NCBI GenBank assembly: GCA_022984795.1
Contig: JALIHJ010000032.1
Coordinates: 62,001-126,000, forward strand
Length of the DNA: 64,000 nucleotides
Direction: 5' to 3'
DNA from: Fabrea salina
Taxonomy: Eukaryota; Ciliophora; Heterotrichea; Heterotrichida; Fabreidae
The notes beneath the pieces are model-generated. The model saw nothing but the letters and a program-made list of their open reading frames with translations. It ran no database searches and was not told the DNA's origin. Below are positions 7,184 through 16,065 of the stretch, one piece after another. Position numbers and translations under genes: made by a program. Each line of letters begins with the position of its first letter. Position 1 is the first letter of the stretch.

Positions 7184-9508
7184 ATGGAAACCGGTTCTAT
7201 TAAAATCTACGTCAGAGTCAAGCCCAACACTCAGTGCGAAACAGTCTCTACTTCAAAAGACCTCCACGAAGTAGTGCTTATCGACCCTTTGACCAAGGAA
7301 CAGTTTAACTTTGACTTTTACAGAGTGTTTACTGAAGAAGTTTCTCAAGAAGAAGTGTTTGAAACTGCGTGCAAACCACTTGTGGACAAAATATTTGATG
7401 GAAAGGATGCTTGCTTTTTGGTTTACGGTTCTTTGGACTCAGGTAAGTCACAAACGGTTTTTGGGTCTGAGTCCAGAAAAGGAATGCTGAGCTTTTGCTG
7501 TGAGTCTGTGCTTGAGGAGTCAGACAGACTCAAGTCCCAAAAAGACATCAGACTGAGCATGAGTGTTATAGAGATCCACGGAGATGTGGTGAGGGACCTG
7601 GGAGTTAGGGACTTTTATGACATAGACTCCTTAGTGAACATGGATCTTCCTGTAGAGTCCCTTGATGGAAAGAACTTTTTCAACGCTACTAAAATTGAAC
7701 TGAACTCAGTTAACTCAGCACAGAGACTACTTAACAGAGCCTTTGAGCTAAGAAGCAACATTGAGTCTCGGTTAGGAGACTACTCGCACAGAGCACACAC
7801 CTTTTTCATCATCAATGTTTCCCAAAAGTTCAAAACTGAGGACTGGGCTGAACTCACTAGCAACAGCCTTATTCTAGGAGAAATTGCAGGGTCTGAAAAC
7901 TCTAAAATCAAAAAAGGCAAAGACTTTGCTGAAGCACTCAACGCTAGTTCTGGTTTGGACGCTTTGTGCAGAGTTTTTAAGTCGCTTAACTCACTGGACA
8001 TAGACTTTTCGCAGCACAAACTGACTCAGTTACTTAAGAACCCCTGTACAGACAGAGGACTGGTATCCTTTGTAGCCAATATCAGCCCTGAAAGAAACAA
8101 GTTCCAAGAAACTCTGGAAACACTTAACTACTCAAAAGAATGCAACCCCAGACCAGAAAACCTAGTTCACAAAGAACCCCAGGACTCCTCAGAAAGCTTA
8201 ATAGCTTCTAAAATCAAAAAGCTCCAGGACGAAAGGTCAGAACTCAGAGAAAAACTCAGAGTCATCGAACACAAACACGAAGAACAAATGAGGAAAATAC
8301 TAGAAATGCTAGGTATAGAAGGGGACATAGACTCCCTACTGCAGTCTTCTCACGGTAGCAAAGAACTCTCCCAAATCCATGCCCAAAAAGAAGCAGTGCA
8401 GAAGATATCAGGTCTGGTCAAAAAGAACAAAGAACTCGAAAAGAAAATACAAGAAAACGACAAAATGTTCGAACAGGTCAAAACTCTAGAATACCAGAAC
8501 CAAGAAAACCACCTACGCAAAGTGCTTGAGTTAAAGGACGAACTCAGAAGTTTGCAGGAAGAACTGGAGATCACTAGGTCTTCTTGGGAGCACAACCAAA
8601 GAGACATCATTGGAACCAAAAGCGAAGAACTCCAAAGAATGCTGGCTAACTCCCAGTTGCTTGTCGAAGAAAAACTCAACATCGTCCAAACTCTTCCTAA
8701 GAGCATGAAGCCCCTAAGATCACTTCCAGATCCTTCGCGGATCAAAGAACTCGGCAAAACACAAGTCCAAAACGAGTACAAAACTAAACTAGCTCAGCAA
8801 GAAAAAAACCACAAACAACAAATACAAAACACCAAAGAGCAGTGCCAGCAAGTACTGGAGCAAAAAGACCAAATACTTCAAGAACTAGCTAGTAACTTCA
8901 AAAACTCCAGAAAAGAAAAAAAACAAGAGATTTCTAGCCTCAGAAAAGAAATGAACAACTTACTCGAAATCATCAAAAAACAAAGAAAAGTCCTACAAAA
9001 TATCAAGAACGGAAAGTATAACCAGAAACTCAGACCTGTACACTTCCCCCAAGAACTAGTTCCCCCAATGCCTAGTGCTGAAACTTTTCCTTGTCTTTTC
9101 AAAGACACTTCGTTCACAGACACCCAAGAACTAACCTTTCCTAAGTCAATTAGACAAGAAGAACCACAAATAGTTCAGGTGGACCTTGCTTCACTGTCTC
9201 CAAAAGACGTCAAAAAAAAAGTTGAAGAACTCAGAGAACTCCACGAATCACTCCAAGAACAACTCACCAAAAAGACCCAAGAATACTCTAAACTCAGTGA
9301 ACAGCACTCTGTGCTTCTCCAACAAGTCAAAAAAGCCAAGGAAGAAAAAGACCGCTTCCAAGAACTTTACTCCAAAGAACTGAACTCAAAAAACCAAACT
9401 GCAGGACTCGTAGAAAGGAACAAAAGAATACTTGAAAAAGGAGTCGAAAGACCTATGAGCAGAGGAAGCATTCGCAGTGCTTTAATGAGCAGGTCAAGTC
9501 GCAGGTAA
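7184..9508 (+). CDS. Divergent kinesin with long coiled-coil tail
   Basis: 774 residues. The motor domain covers about 1-310. It begins IKIYVRVKP, and its P-loop reads YGSLDSGKSQT (GxxxxGKS kept, but not the usual GQTGSGKT). Switch I is GDYSHRAH in place of NxxSSRSH. Switch II is GEIAGSE in place of DLAGSE. The motor ends with the usual ISPERNKFQETLETLNYSKE stretch. Residues 330-740 are nearly continuous coiled coil with a Pro-rich break near 620-655. An N-terminal motor suggests plus-end transport or ciliary work, but altered switches leave ATPase speed uncertain. It begins 20 nt after the carbonic-anhydrase-like gene. Confidence 0.88.
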   Translation: METGSIKIYVRVKPNTQCETVSTSKDLHEVVLIDPLTKEQFNFDFYRVFTEEVSQEEVFETACKPLVDKIFDGKDACFLVYGSLDSGKSQTVFGSESRKGMLSFCCESVLEESDRLKSQKDIRLSMSVIEIHGDVVRDLGVRDFYDIDSLVNMDLPVESLDGKNFFNATKIELNSVNSAQRLLNRAFELRSNIESRLGDYSHRAHTFFIINVSQKFKTEDWAELTSNSLILGEIAGSENSKIKKGKDFAEALNASSGLDALCRVFKSLNSLDIDFSQHKLTQLLKNPCTDRGLVSFVANISPERNKFQETLETLNYSKECNPRPENLVHKEPQDSSESLIASKIKKLQDERSELREKLRVIEHKHEEQMRKILEMLGIEGDIDSLLQSSHGSKELSQIHAQKEAVQKISGLVKKNKELEKKIQENDKMFEQVKTLEYQNQENHLRKVLELKDELRSLQEELEITRSSWEHNQRDIIGTKSEELQRMLANSQLLVEEKLNIVQTLPKSMKPLRSLPDPSRIKELGKTQVQNEYKTKLAQQEKNHKQQIQNTKEQCQQVLEQKDQILQELASNFKNSRKEKKQEISSLRKEMNNLLEIIKKQRKVLQNIKNGKYNQKLRPVHFPQELVPPMPSAETFPCLFKDTSFTDTQELTFPKSIRQEEPQIVQVDLASLSPKDVKKKVEELRELHESLQEQLTKKTQEYSKLSEQHSVLLQQVKKAKEEKDRFQELYSKELNSKNQTAGLVERNKRILEKGVERPMSRGSIRSALMSRSSRR

Positions 9509-9512
9509 CTTA

Positions 9513-10421
9513 TTAAAATTCTTTGTTTGATTTTTCAGGAAGTTGCTTCAGAATGTCTATAAACGAAGGCAAAGACCCTGTTGCCAACTTAAAAGAGTCC
9601 TGTGGAAACAAGTTGTTAGAGCTTTGTCTGCTTAGTGGAAAGTCAACACTACTGAATGAGTTCCCTCGGCTAAAGGATTCTTCGTGAGTTTCATTTTTCA
9701 TAGACTCTAGTTTCATTAAAAACGAGTCGGCTCTTAGTGCTGAACTAAATGAGTCAAGTTTCAGCAAGCCTGTTTGGGAGTCGTAACGGTTGGCTTGCTG
9801 AGAGTCCAATCTTAGTATGCTGCTTTGTGAGTCTAGTCGCATAACTCCGGGCTCAGGGGTTGCTTCTTCAGGAAACACTACAGGACTGTTGAGGGCAGGC
9901 TGGGGCTTTACTGGCAGAGGCACAGTGACTTGTGTTTGGTTGGTGGGTTTTTTACATATACCTTCTTTACTAGGTACTAAAAGAACTTTGGCAAGTTGGG
10001 GGTCTTTGATGATTTCTAGAACAGATCCTTTCAGTTTTAAGTGGTTGGGCTTTTTACGGTTATATACTCGAATGTTTCTCCTAACAATGCTATAAAAGTG
10101 ATTTTTAATATCATTGTCGCTTCTTCCTGGCAAGTACTTGCATATTTCCCTCCACTTATTGCCTAGTTTGTTCTGGACTTCAAATAGTGTTTTTTCTTCT
10201 TCTTCACTCCAAACGTCATTTCTTATTTCTGGATCTAAATGGTTATGCCAGCGTTCTCTGCACTGTTTTCCAGTTTTGTGAGGGAACTTGTACCTTTCTG
10301 TAAACAGTTTAGCTACTTTAGACCACTTTTTCTCGCCTAGTTCTTGAACTATGCTTATAATGGCTTGGTCCTCCTAATTGGGTGTTACTTCTTCAGTCCA
10401 GGCTTTTTTGCTAAGTGACAT
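9513..10421 (-). CDS. R2R3-Myb transcription factor (one 15-nt intron)
   Basis: 297 residues after splicing. Exon 1 (10389-10421) encodes MSLSKKAWTEE; a 15-nt intron at 10374-10388 follows; exon 2 runs to TAA at 9513. Splicing restores the classical Myb start WTEEEDQAII. Two Myb repeats follow at about 7-57 and 63-112, each with the spaced aromatic residues (W, W, W in the first; W, W and an F/Y in the second) and PGRSDNDIKNHFY at the end of repeat 2. The rest is low-complexity with repeated LDSQ/LRLDS motifs, probably regulatory. It should bind DNA in the nucleus. It converges on the kinesin 4 nt away. Confidence 0.93.
10374..10388 (-). other. 15-nt intron in the Myb gene
   Basis: GTAACACCCAATTAG on the minus strand, phase 0. 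Unspliced, its final TAG would stop translation after 15 codons; removal gives a perfect Myb motif. The likely branch A is at intron position 10. Confidence 0.93.
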
Positions 10422-10465
10422 TTATATTAGAGTCATTGATAAATGAAGAAACCATAGTGTATAAT

Positions 10466-12040
10466 ATGTCAAAAACTCCTGGACTTTCAAGTGCTTATAG
10501 CACTCAAGACCCTAGAACTAGACGTTCTTCTGTGTACTCTGTAAGTTCATTCTGCAAAATTCTTCCTAAAGTCAGGAACCGCAGCCTAACTAACACCCAA
10601 AACATCCCAAAAGACCAAGCAGACCGAGTAACCAAGAACTACATCCTTCCTATGCTCAGAGACATGTACAGACCCCACAAAACTAACTTGCCAAGTCTAT
10701 GCAAAACTACCAGAAGGCTCAAAAGCTCTTCACCTTCAGAACAATTAACTTCTTCCCACAAAAGGATCAGAAGTCTGTGCAGTACTCCTACTCACCAAAC
10801 GAACTTCATGCCCTTGAATTCTTTACTTAGGAAGAAACTCAGCACTGCTAAAGCAAGGATCAGTTATACAAACAAGGACCGCAACTCAGTAGTTCAGAAC
10901 TGTAAAGACCTTAAACACCAAATAACAACCACCAAGACCAAACTTAAACTAGCTAAGTTGCAGCTGTTCGACTTGAAGTTCCAGAAAAAGCTTGAGTACA
11001 ACTCAACTAAAACTCAAATGCTGAACTTAAAGAACCTCCAGATTGACCTAAATCAATACAAACAGTCTTTTTCAGAGCAGTTTTCAAAAGTAAACACTCT
11101 GCGTGGGAAAATCACGCAAGAAAGAAAACTAAACACTCAGTACAAAAAAGCAGCAACTCGTTTACAGTATGATTCTAACTTACTAAGAACCTCTAACTTG
11201 ATCACAGGAGACTCCCTTAAGGAACTTTACTTCTCAATAAAAGAGATGCTAAACTCCCAAAAGACTCTCAAACTCTACTTCAACCAGCTTAAGTGTTCCA
11301 ACTTAAAAGACTTCCAAAACTACATCCTAGAAGCACTAACTAGCACCTTAGAAGACAAACAAGTATCAGAAGAGCAGAACTTTAACTCGGTAAAACTCAT
11401 AGACAACTTAAAAACCAAACTCAAAACCCTCCAAAACAACTTTAAGTACAAAATCCAAACACTAAGCACCCAAACTACCAAAAACAACCAACTCACAGAA
11501 AAGTACAAAAACCAGTTTGAAAAAAAAGAATCCCAAGTTAAGCTTAGGAAAGAAGAACTTGAAAAACTCAAACTCAAGTACAACAAACACCAACGCAAAA
11601 AAAACATCAACCCCGAAGAAGAAGAAAAGGTCTGTGAAGTGTGCCAAGAATACTACACTGAAAAGGCCAACTTAAACTGGTCTTGTTCTTTCCACACAGG
11701 AAGTTGGAACCACACTGAAAAACTCTGGTGGTGCTGCGGAAGCCAAAACCCGAATAGTAAAGGCTGCGTCAGGTCTTTCCACAAAAGCTCACAGGAAAAA
11801 AAACCCCAGGAAAAAGAACTAGTTTGTGCCAGCTGTAACTCTACTGGGCACCTTGCTTTCCAGTGCCCCAAGGACTCTGGCACCCGCACTGGAAAGAACC
11901 CTGCTCAAAAGGTCAAATGGACTAAAGAATCCTTTGAAACACTTGGGTTTGAAGACATTGCAAAGTTAAAAGACAGGATCGAAAAACACTCCCAAAGGAA
12001 CTCCAAGGAAACCCTCGAATCCTTAATTTCTAAGCTGTAA
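10466..12040 (+). CDS. Coiled-coil protein with CHORD-like zinc domain and CCHC knuckle
   Basis: 524 residues from the ATG at 10466, which lies 44 nt after the divergent Myb start. Residues 1-125 are basic and Ser/Thr-rich; 125-380 are long coiled coil. At about 395-450 comes CEVC, then WSCSFHTGSW, then LWWCCGSQ and GCVRSFH. This Cys/His/Trp order matches a CHORD-type zinc module, though its start is divergent. At about 463-478 comes CASCNSTGHLAFQC, a CX2CX4HX4C zinc knuckle. CHORD proteins assist HSP90 clients and CCHC knuckles bind nucleic acid or partners; the joint function here is unknown. Ends in TAA, 3 nt before the next start. Confidence 0.75.
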   Translation: MSKTPGLSSAYSTQDPRTRRSSVYSVSSFCKILPKVRNRSLTNTQNIPKDQADRVTKNYILPMLRDMYRPHKTNLPSLCKTTRRLKSSSPSEQLTSSHKRIRSLCSTPTHQTNFMPLNSLLRKKLSTAKARISYTNKDRNSVVQNCKDLKHQITTTKTKLKLAKLQLFDLKFQKKLEYNSTKTQMLNLKNLQIDLNQYKQSFSEQFSKVNTLRGKITQERKLNTQYKKAATRLQYDSNLLRTSNLITGDSLKELYFSIKEMLNSQKTLKLYFNQLKCSNLKDFQNYILEALTSTLEDKQVSEEQNFNSVKLIDNLKTKLKTLQNNFKYKIQTLSTQTTKNNQLTEKYKNQFEKKESQVKLRKEELEKLKLKYNKHQRKKNINPEEEEKVCEVCQEYYTEKANLNWSCSFHTGSWNHTEKLWWCCGSQNPNSKGCVRSFHKSSQEKKPQEKELVCASCNSTGHLAFQCPKDSGTRTGKNPAQKVKWTKESFETLGFEDIAKLKDRIEKHSQRNSKETLESLISKL

Positions 12041-12043
12041 AAT

Positions 12044-12970
12044 ATGGACATTCCCAAGCAACTTGAGTACTTAGTCAATATCGACAAAGTAGAAGGAGAG
12101 GACATTGGGTCTTACTCTTATGAACACCTTAAGATGGGAGGAGCTTACTGGGCTATATGTGCACTGGCCACTTTAAAGTCTTTGGACCTTTCTCGCAAAG
12201 AAGAAATTGTATCATTTGTTTTGTCGTGCCAGCACCCTAACGGAGGCTTTGGAGGCAATGTGAAGCACGACCCACACATTACTTCTACTCACTACGCTGT
12301 GTTAGTTTTAGCTTTATACAACGCTTTGGATCGGATTGACCGTGACTCTGTTGCTTCTTACATTCTTTCTCTGAAAAACCCCGACGGAAGCTTCAGTGGT
12401 GACGAGTGGGGAGAAACCGACTTAAGGTTCACCTATAACGCACTGGCTTGTCTAAAACTTATTGGGCGTTCCACAGACACCCAACTCACACTTGAGTACA
12501 TTCTTAAGTGTAAGAACTTCGAAGGTGGGTTTGGAGCAGTGCCTGACGCAGAGTCCCACGCAGCGTATACCTTCTGTGCAGTGGGGGCGTTGGCAGTGGA
12601 AGGTCGGTTGGACTTGCTGGACTCGGATGAACTGGGACACTGGTTGATGCAGAGACAAACTGCTTCTGGAGGGTTTAACGGAAGGCCAGAGAAGTTGCCA
12701 GACGTGTGTTATTCCTGGTGGATTTTGTCGACTTTGTTTATGATAGAGAGAGAGCACTGGGTGAACTTCCAAGAACTAAAGAACTTTATTTGCAAAAGCC
12801 AGGACTTAGAAGGCAAAGGAGGCATATCAGACAGACCTGGGAACGAACCTGACGTGTTCCACACTTTCTTTGGAATTGCTGGCTTGTCTTTGATGGGTTA
12901 TGAAGGCTTAGAAAGGGTAGATCCTGTTTACGCGCTGCCTGAGTCTACTTTAAAAACAGTTTTAACTTAG
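12044..12970 (+). CDS. Rab geranylgeranyltransferase beta subunit
   Basis: 308 residues, close to the family length of about 330. It contains the repeated alpha-alpha barrel motifs NGGFGG, DGSFSG, EGGFGA and SGGFNGRPEK, each preceded by a helix. The zinc ligands are visible as Asp and Cys in PDVCYSWW and His in DVFHTFFG. The HYAVLVLAL and GGAYWA segments fit the Rab-type enzyme better than farnesyltransferase. It transfers geranylgeranyl to C-terminal cysteines of Rab GTPases together with an alpha subunit and an escort protein. The ATG follows the upstream stop by 3 nt. Its TAG abuts the convergent formin stop. Confidence 0.95.
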   Translation: MDIPKQLEYLVNIDKVEGEDIGSYSYEHLKMGGAYWAICALATLKSLDLSRKEEIVSFVLSCQHPNGGFGGNVKHDPHITSTHYAVLVLALYNALDRIDRDSVASYILSLKNPDGSFSGDEWGETDLRFTYNALACLKLIGRSTDTQLTLEYILKCKNFEGGFGAVPDAESHAAYTFCAVGALAVEGRLDLLDSDELGHWLMQRQTASGGFNGRPEKLPDVCYSWWILSTLFMIEREHWVNFQELKNFICKSQDLEGKGGISDRPGNEPDVFHTFFGIAGLSLMGYEGLERVDPVYALPESTLKTVLT

Positions 12971-15502
12971 TTACAGTGACACAAGGCCTTTTTGTTTGTG
13001 CCTTACGCTTAGGCGAACTGCTTTGGCAAGTTTTTGTTGGGTTTTTTTGGGATTAAGTTGGGTTTTTTCCTGGGAAACTAGGGTTTTCTTGGAGTTAAGT
13101 TGGGTTTTTCCTTCTTGCACAGATAACTTTTCGTGGGACCTTTTGCAACTTGCAGAAAAGTCTGTGAACTTCTGAAAGAATTCTTTGGACTTAACTTCTT
13201 TGTTCTCGCCAAAGAGTTCTTTGCAGTGGTTAACTTCAGACTTGAGTTTTTGAAGTTGGTTTTTGAGGTCTTCGAATTCAGGTTGGACTAACTTAACAAA
13301 AGAGTTCATTTCGTAGTTGAACTGCTGGATTTGGGGTGCTTGGTCAGAATTCGTTTGTTCAAGTGCTGAGTTGAGTTTAGTGAATCCTAGTTGGAGTTCG
13401 TTAACTTTGCTTTCTATGTCGGTTATGTCTACTTTAGTAGCTTCTTCACAGATTTCAAACTCAGTAGTGAAGTTTAGAATGCTTTTGTCTGTTTGGAGCA
13501 GCTGTTTAAGTAATAGCTGGAGCAGGGTGGTTTTTTCTTGGTTGTTGGCTTTGAAAAACTCTAACTGGTTCAAAGAGTTCAAGGAGAACCCTGTGGTGTT
13601 GCCTTTGTTTGTGCCGTGATTTAAGTAGTTCCCGACCTTAAGTACTGCTAAGAGGAGTGTATAGAAAGACTCTGAGGTGCGGATTACTTGTGTGCTTTGA
13701 CTGATAGTTTGGATCTTTTGAGTGATTTCTGGGAACTCAGTTTTGAACTCTTTGCGGAATACCAAGCACTCTAGTCGTGTTTGGAAGTAAGGCATTCTTC
13801 CCCAAAGTTCTACCATGAACTGTTCTGCGTAAACTAGTTGGGACACTTGGCCTTGGTAAGATTGGAGTTTCTCGAGTTCTTCTTGAGTTGGTTTTAGTTT
13901 GGACAGGCGTGCTAACTGTTCTAGTTCTATGCTTTGATCCTCTAAGGAGTCTATTAACTCTATGGTTTTTTCAATACTTAGTGGAAATGAAGACAGTATT
14001 ATCCCTGCGTTGTTGGCTTTTTTGGGGTCTGTTATGTAAAACTGAGTTTTTTTGGGTTGGGAAGATACTGGCTTGGTGGGTTGCTCTTCAAACAGTGCTG
14101 AAATTGTGTTGAAGTCAATGGAAGGGATGGGCTTTTGCAGTTGGTTCCAGATTGTGTTTTTCAGTTTGTACTTCTGTATGGGTTCCCAGTGGAGCTTTTT
14201 TAAAGTTCTGTCTTTTGGAGGAACTGGGTAGTCTATTTGTGGTTTTGAAGAGGCTGGAGCATTTGGTAAAGCTGGAGCATTACCTGGTAAAGCAGGCGGA
14301 ATTGGAACATTACTTGGCAAGGGTGGCGGAATTGGAGCATTACCTGGCAAGGGCGGCGGAATTGGAGCGTTCCCTGGCAAGGGCGGCGGAATTGGAGCAT
14401 TACCTGGCAAGGGTGGCGGAATTGGAACATTACCTGGTAAGGGTGGCGGAATTGGAGCATTACCTGGCAAAGGTGGCGGAATTGGAGCGTTCCCTGGTAA
14501 AGCAGGTGGAATTGGAGCATTACCTGGCAAGGGTGGCGGAATTGGTGGACTAGGAACCACATTAGTTTTTTTGGGGGTTTCTTGAACTGGTCTGTCAACT
14601 CCAACACATTTGTAGGCACTCCAAAGCCTAAAAGCCCTGCACATATTCTTAAACTTGCACATCCTAACAACACTCCACACTTGCAAAGTTTTGGTAAAAT
14701 CATCAACACTCCTATGTGCCTTAACATATCTAAAAAAACTCTGCACTAAAGAACCCGAAGTTACTCTACTAAAAATGTTTTGTCCACTATAAAACGTTTT
14801 TTCTCCAAAGTCAAATTTCCTAGAAGGTCCCAAAGTGCTTCTCATAGACACAAAGTTGCTTTTCTGAATTACTTTTCTGGACTTAAAAGTGTCAGCAGCT
14901 CCTTCCATGATACACCCAAGTGTGTGCACCTTGAGGACTTCTAAGGCTTCCTTTCTAGTTTCTGAAACAACTCCTCTTAAGTCTCTTCCTAGAAGCCTTG
15001 CTCCGCAGTTTTTGACCATAGCTCTATGGGCCTCTGCGCATTTCTGTGCAAACTCACTCTGCAGGTCAGGCTGGCTCTCCATACTTGAAACCGAGGAGTC
15101 AGGGGCTACAAACATGCTTCCGAACTCCTTAGCCATTGCAGCTGTGAGTGTTTTGCGTTCAAAAGAGTAGGTGCAGCGGTACCACTTTCCGAAACATTTC
15201 TTGATTGAGGAGTTTTTGTGTTTGTTGGCTATTTTAGTTAGGAGTTTAAGTGCTTTGGGCTTTACTGGGAAGTCCTGAGTTTGCATAAGCTGAGATTCTA
15301 AGTGCTTTAGAACTAAGCAGTGTTCAGATTTAAGGAGTTTGTGCTTTTGTAACTTAACAGAAAGTTCTTGTATAGTTTGTTCTTGATTTCCTATTAAAGT
15401 CATTTGACGGAAGTAGTCTTCTTGCACTGAAACTAACTCGTGTTTGAGCATTTCTACTTCGGGGTTTTCTACTTCATTTTCAGAGCTTTCACTGTCAGTC
15501 AT
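12971..15502 (-). CDS. Formin (FH1-FH2)
   Basis: 843 residues. Residues 1-310 have a short coiled coil (20-65) and an alpha-helical region with repeated short aromatic-rich motifs (KCFGKWYRC, SFFRYVKAH, CRAFRLWSAY) that are not a typical GBD/FH3. FH1 is at about 320-430, made of ten-residue PIPPPLPGNA repeats. FH2 is at about 440-790, with KKLHWEPIQ (the lasso), then GNYLNHGTNKGNTTGF and LNSLNQLEFFKA (the conserved core). The tail is basic with a thrice-repeated QLNSKKT-like motif. Formins nucleate and elongate actin filaments, using profilin-actin delivered by FH1. Ends in TAA directly against the RabGGT stop. Confidence 0.95.
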   Translation of the reverse strand: MTDSESSENEVENPEVEMLKHELVSVQEDYFRQMTLIGNQEQTIQELSVKLQKHKLLKSEHCLVLKHLESQLMQTQDFPVKPKALKLLTKIANKHKNSSIKKCFGKWYRCTYSFERKTLTAAMAKEFGSMFVAPDSSVSSMESQPDLQSEFAQKCAEAHRAMVKNCGARLLGRDLRGVVSETRKEALEVLKVHTLGCIMEGAADTFKSRKVIQKSNFVSMRSTLGPSRKFDFGEKTFYSGQNIFSRVTSGSLVQSFFRYVKAHRSVDDFTKTLQVWSVVRMCKFKNMCRAFRLWSAYKCVGVDRPVQETPKKTNVVPSPPIPPPLPGNAPIPPALPGNAPIPPPLPGNAPIPPPLPGNVPIPPPLPGNAPIPPPLPGNAPIPPPLPGNAPIPPPLPSNVPIPPALPGNAPALPNAPASSKPQIDYPVPPKDRTLKKLHWEPIQKYKLKNTIWNQLQKPIPSIDFNTISALFEEQPTKPVSSQPKKTQFYITDPKKANNAGIILSSFPLSIEKTIELIDSLEDQSIELEQLARLSKLKPTQEELEKLQSYQGQVSQLVYAEQFMVELWGRMPYFQTRLECLVFRKEFKTEFPEITQKIQTISQSTQVIRTSESFYTLLLAVLKVGNYLNHGTNKGNTTGFSLNSLNQLEFFKANNQEKTTLLQLLLKQLLQTDKSILNFTTEFEICEEATKVDITDIESKVNELQLGFTKLNSALEQTNSDQAPQIQQFNYEMNSFVKLVQPEFEDLKNQLQKLKSEVNHCKELFGENKEVKSKEFFQKFTDFSASCKRSHEKLSVQEGKTQLNSKKTLVSQEKTQLNPKKTQQKLAKAVRLSVRHKQKGLVSL
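14295..14534 (-). repeat. Eight 30-nt tandem repeats encoding the formin FH1
   Basis: Eight consecutive 30-nt units (on the plus strand each begins GGCGGAATTGGA) encode PIPPPLPGNA-type decapeptides, with partial units at both ends. Units differ at only a few positions (PLPGNA, ALPGNA, PLPGNV, PLPSNV), which points to recent expansion and exchange. Each unit supplies one profilin-binding polyproline stretch. Confidence 0.95.
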
Positions 15503-15555
15503 AATTACTGAAGGTTAATGGAAACTGCCAGGCACTCTAACCATACTGTTAGAGT

Positions 15556-16065
15556 TTACTTTATTAGACTTAAAGAAATCTCAGTAACTGAGTTATTGTT
15601 GGGCACTTCAAGTGTTTGGTTTTCAGGAACCAAAAAGTGGTCTGATTGACTTAAGTTTACTAGGGCACCACCAATGATTACTTGGACGCTAGTTGAACTT
15701 AAAAGCGTCCCTAATGCAAAGCCAAATTTAGTTTCAGGCAACTCTCCAGTAGAGTCGATGGTTATGAAGAGTTTTTTGAACTTTTCATTTTCAAAGACAA
15801 CAGCTTCTTTGTAAGGGCCCTTTTCAGTGGAACTAAGTAAATCTTTTTTAAATACTAAGTGAGTTCCAGAGGGTTTGGCTTTTTTAACTTGAGAGTTCAA
15901 ACTGCTTTTCTTCCGCTTAAGACTTAACTCAGTTTCTTCATCGCTGTCTAAAGTGAACTGTGTAAAGGCAGAACTTGCACTGCTGCGTTTGTTAGACCCA
16001 AAAGCACTGTAAAGGTTCTTTTTGGTTTCTTTGAAAGGCGTGAAGGAGTGTTCCTCTGTTGCCAT
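15556..16065 (-). CDS. Unknown small nuclear-type protein
   Basis: 169 residues. Residues 1-70 are Ser-rich and disordered, with acidic LDSDEETE followed by basic KRKK and KKAKPSG, which look like a nuclear localisation signal. Residues 70-165 are beta-rich (EAVVFENEKFKKLFITID, KFGFALGTLL, VQVIIGGALVNL). No family is recognised. Its ATG immediately follows the stop of TFIIE-alpha on the same strand with no intervening base, so it may share transcription with that gene. Ends in TAA. Confidence 0.6.
   Translation of the reverse strand: MATEEHSFTPFKETKKNLYSAFGSNKRSSASSAFTQFTLDSDEETELSLKRKKSSLNSQVKKAKPSGTHLVFKKDLLSSTEKGPYKEAVVFENEKFKKLFITIDSTGELPETKFGFALGTLLSSTSVQVIIGGALVNLSQSDHFLVPENQTLEVPNNNSVTEISLSLIK

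Noticed and set aside
15556-16065. Nucleoplasmin or histone-chaperone assignment for the small nuclear-type protein
   Set aside because: Acidic and basic tracts and beta strands are suggestive, but no specific motif supports the family.
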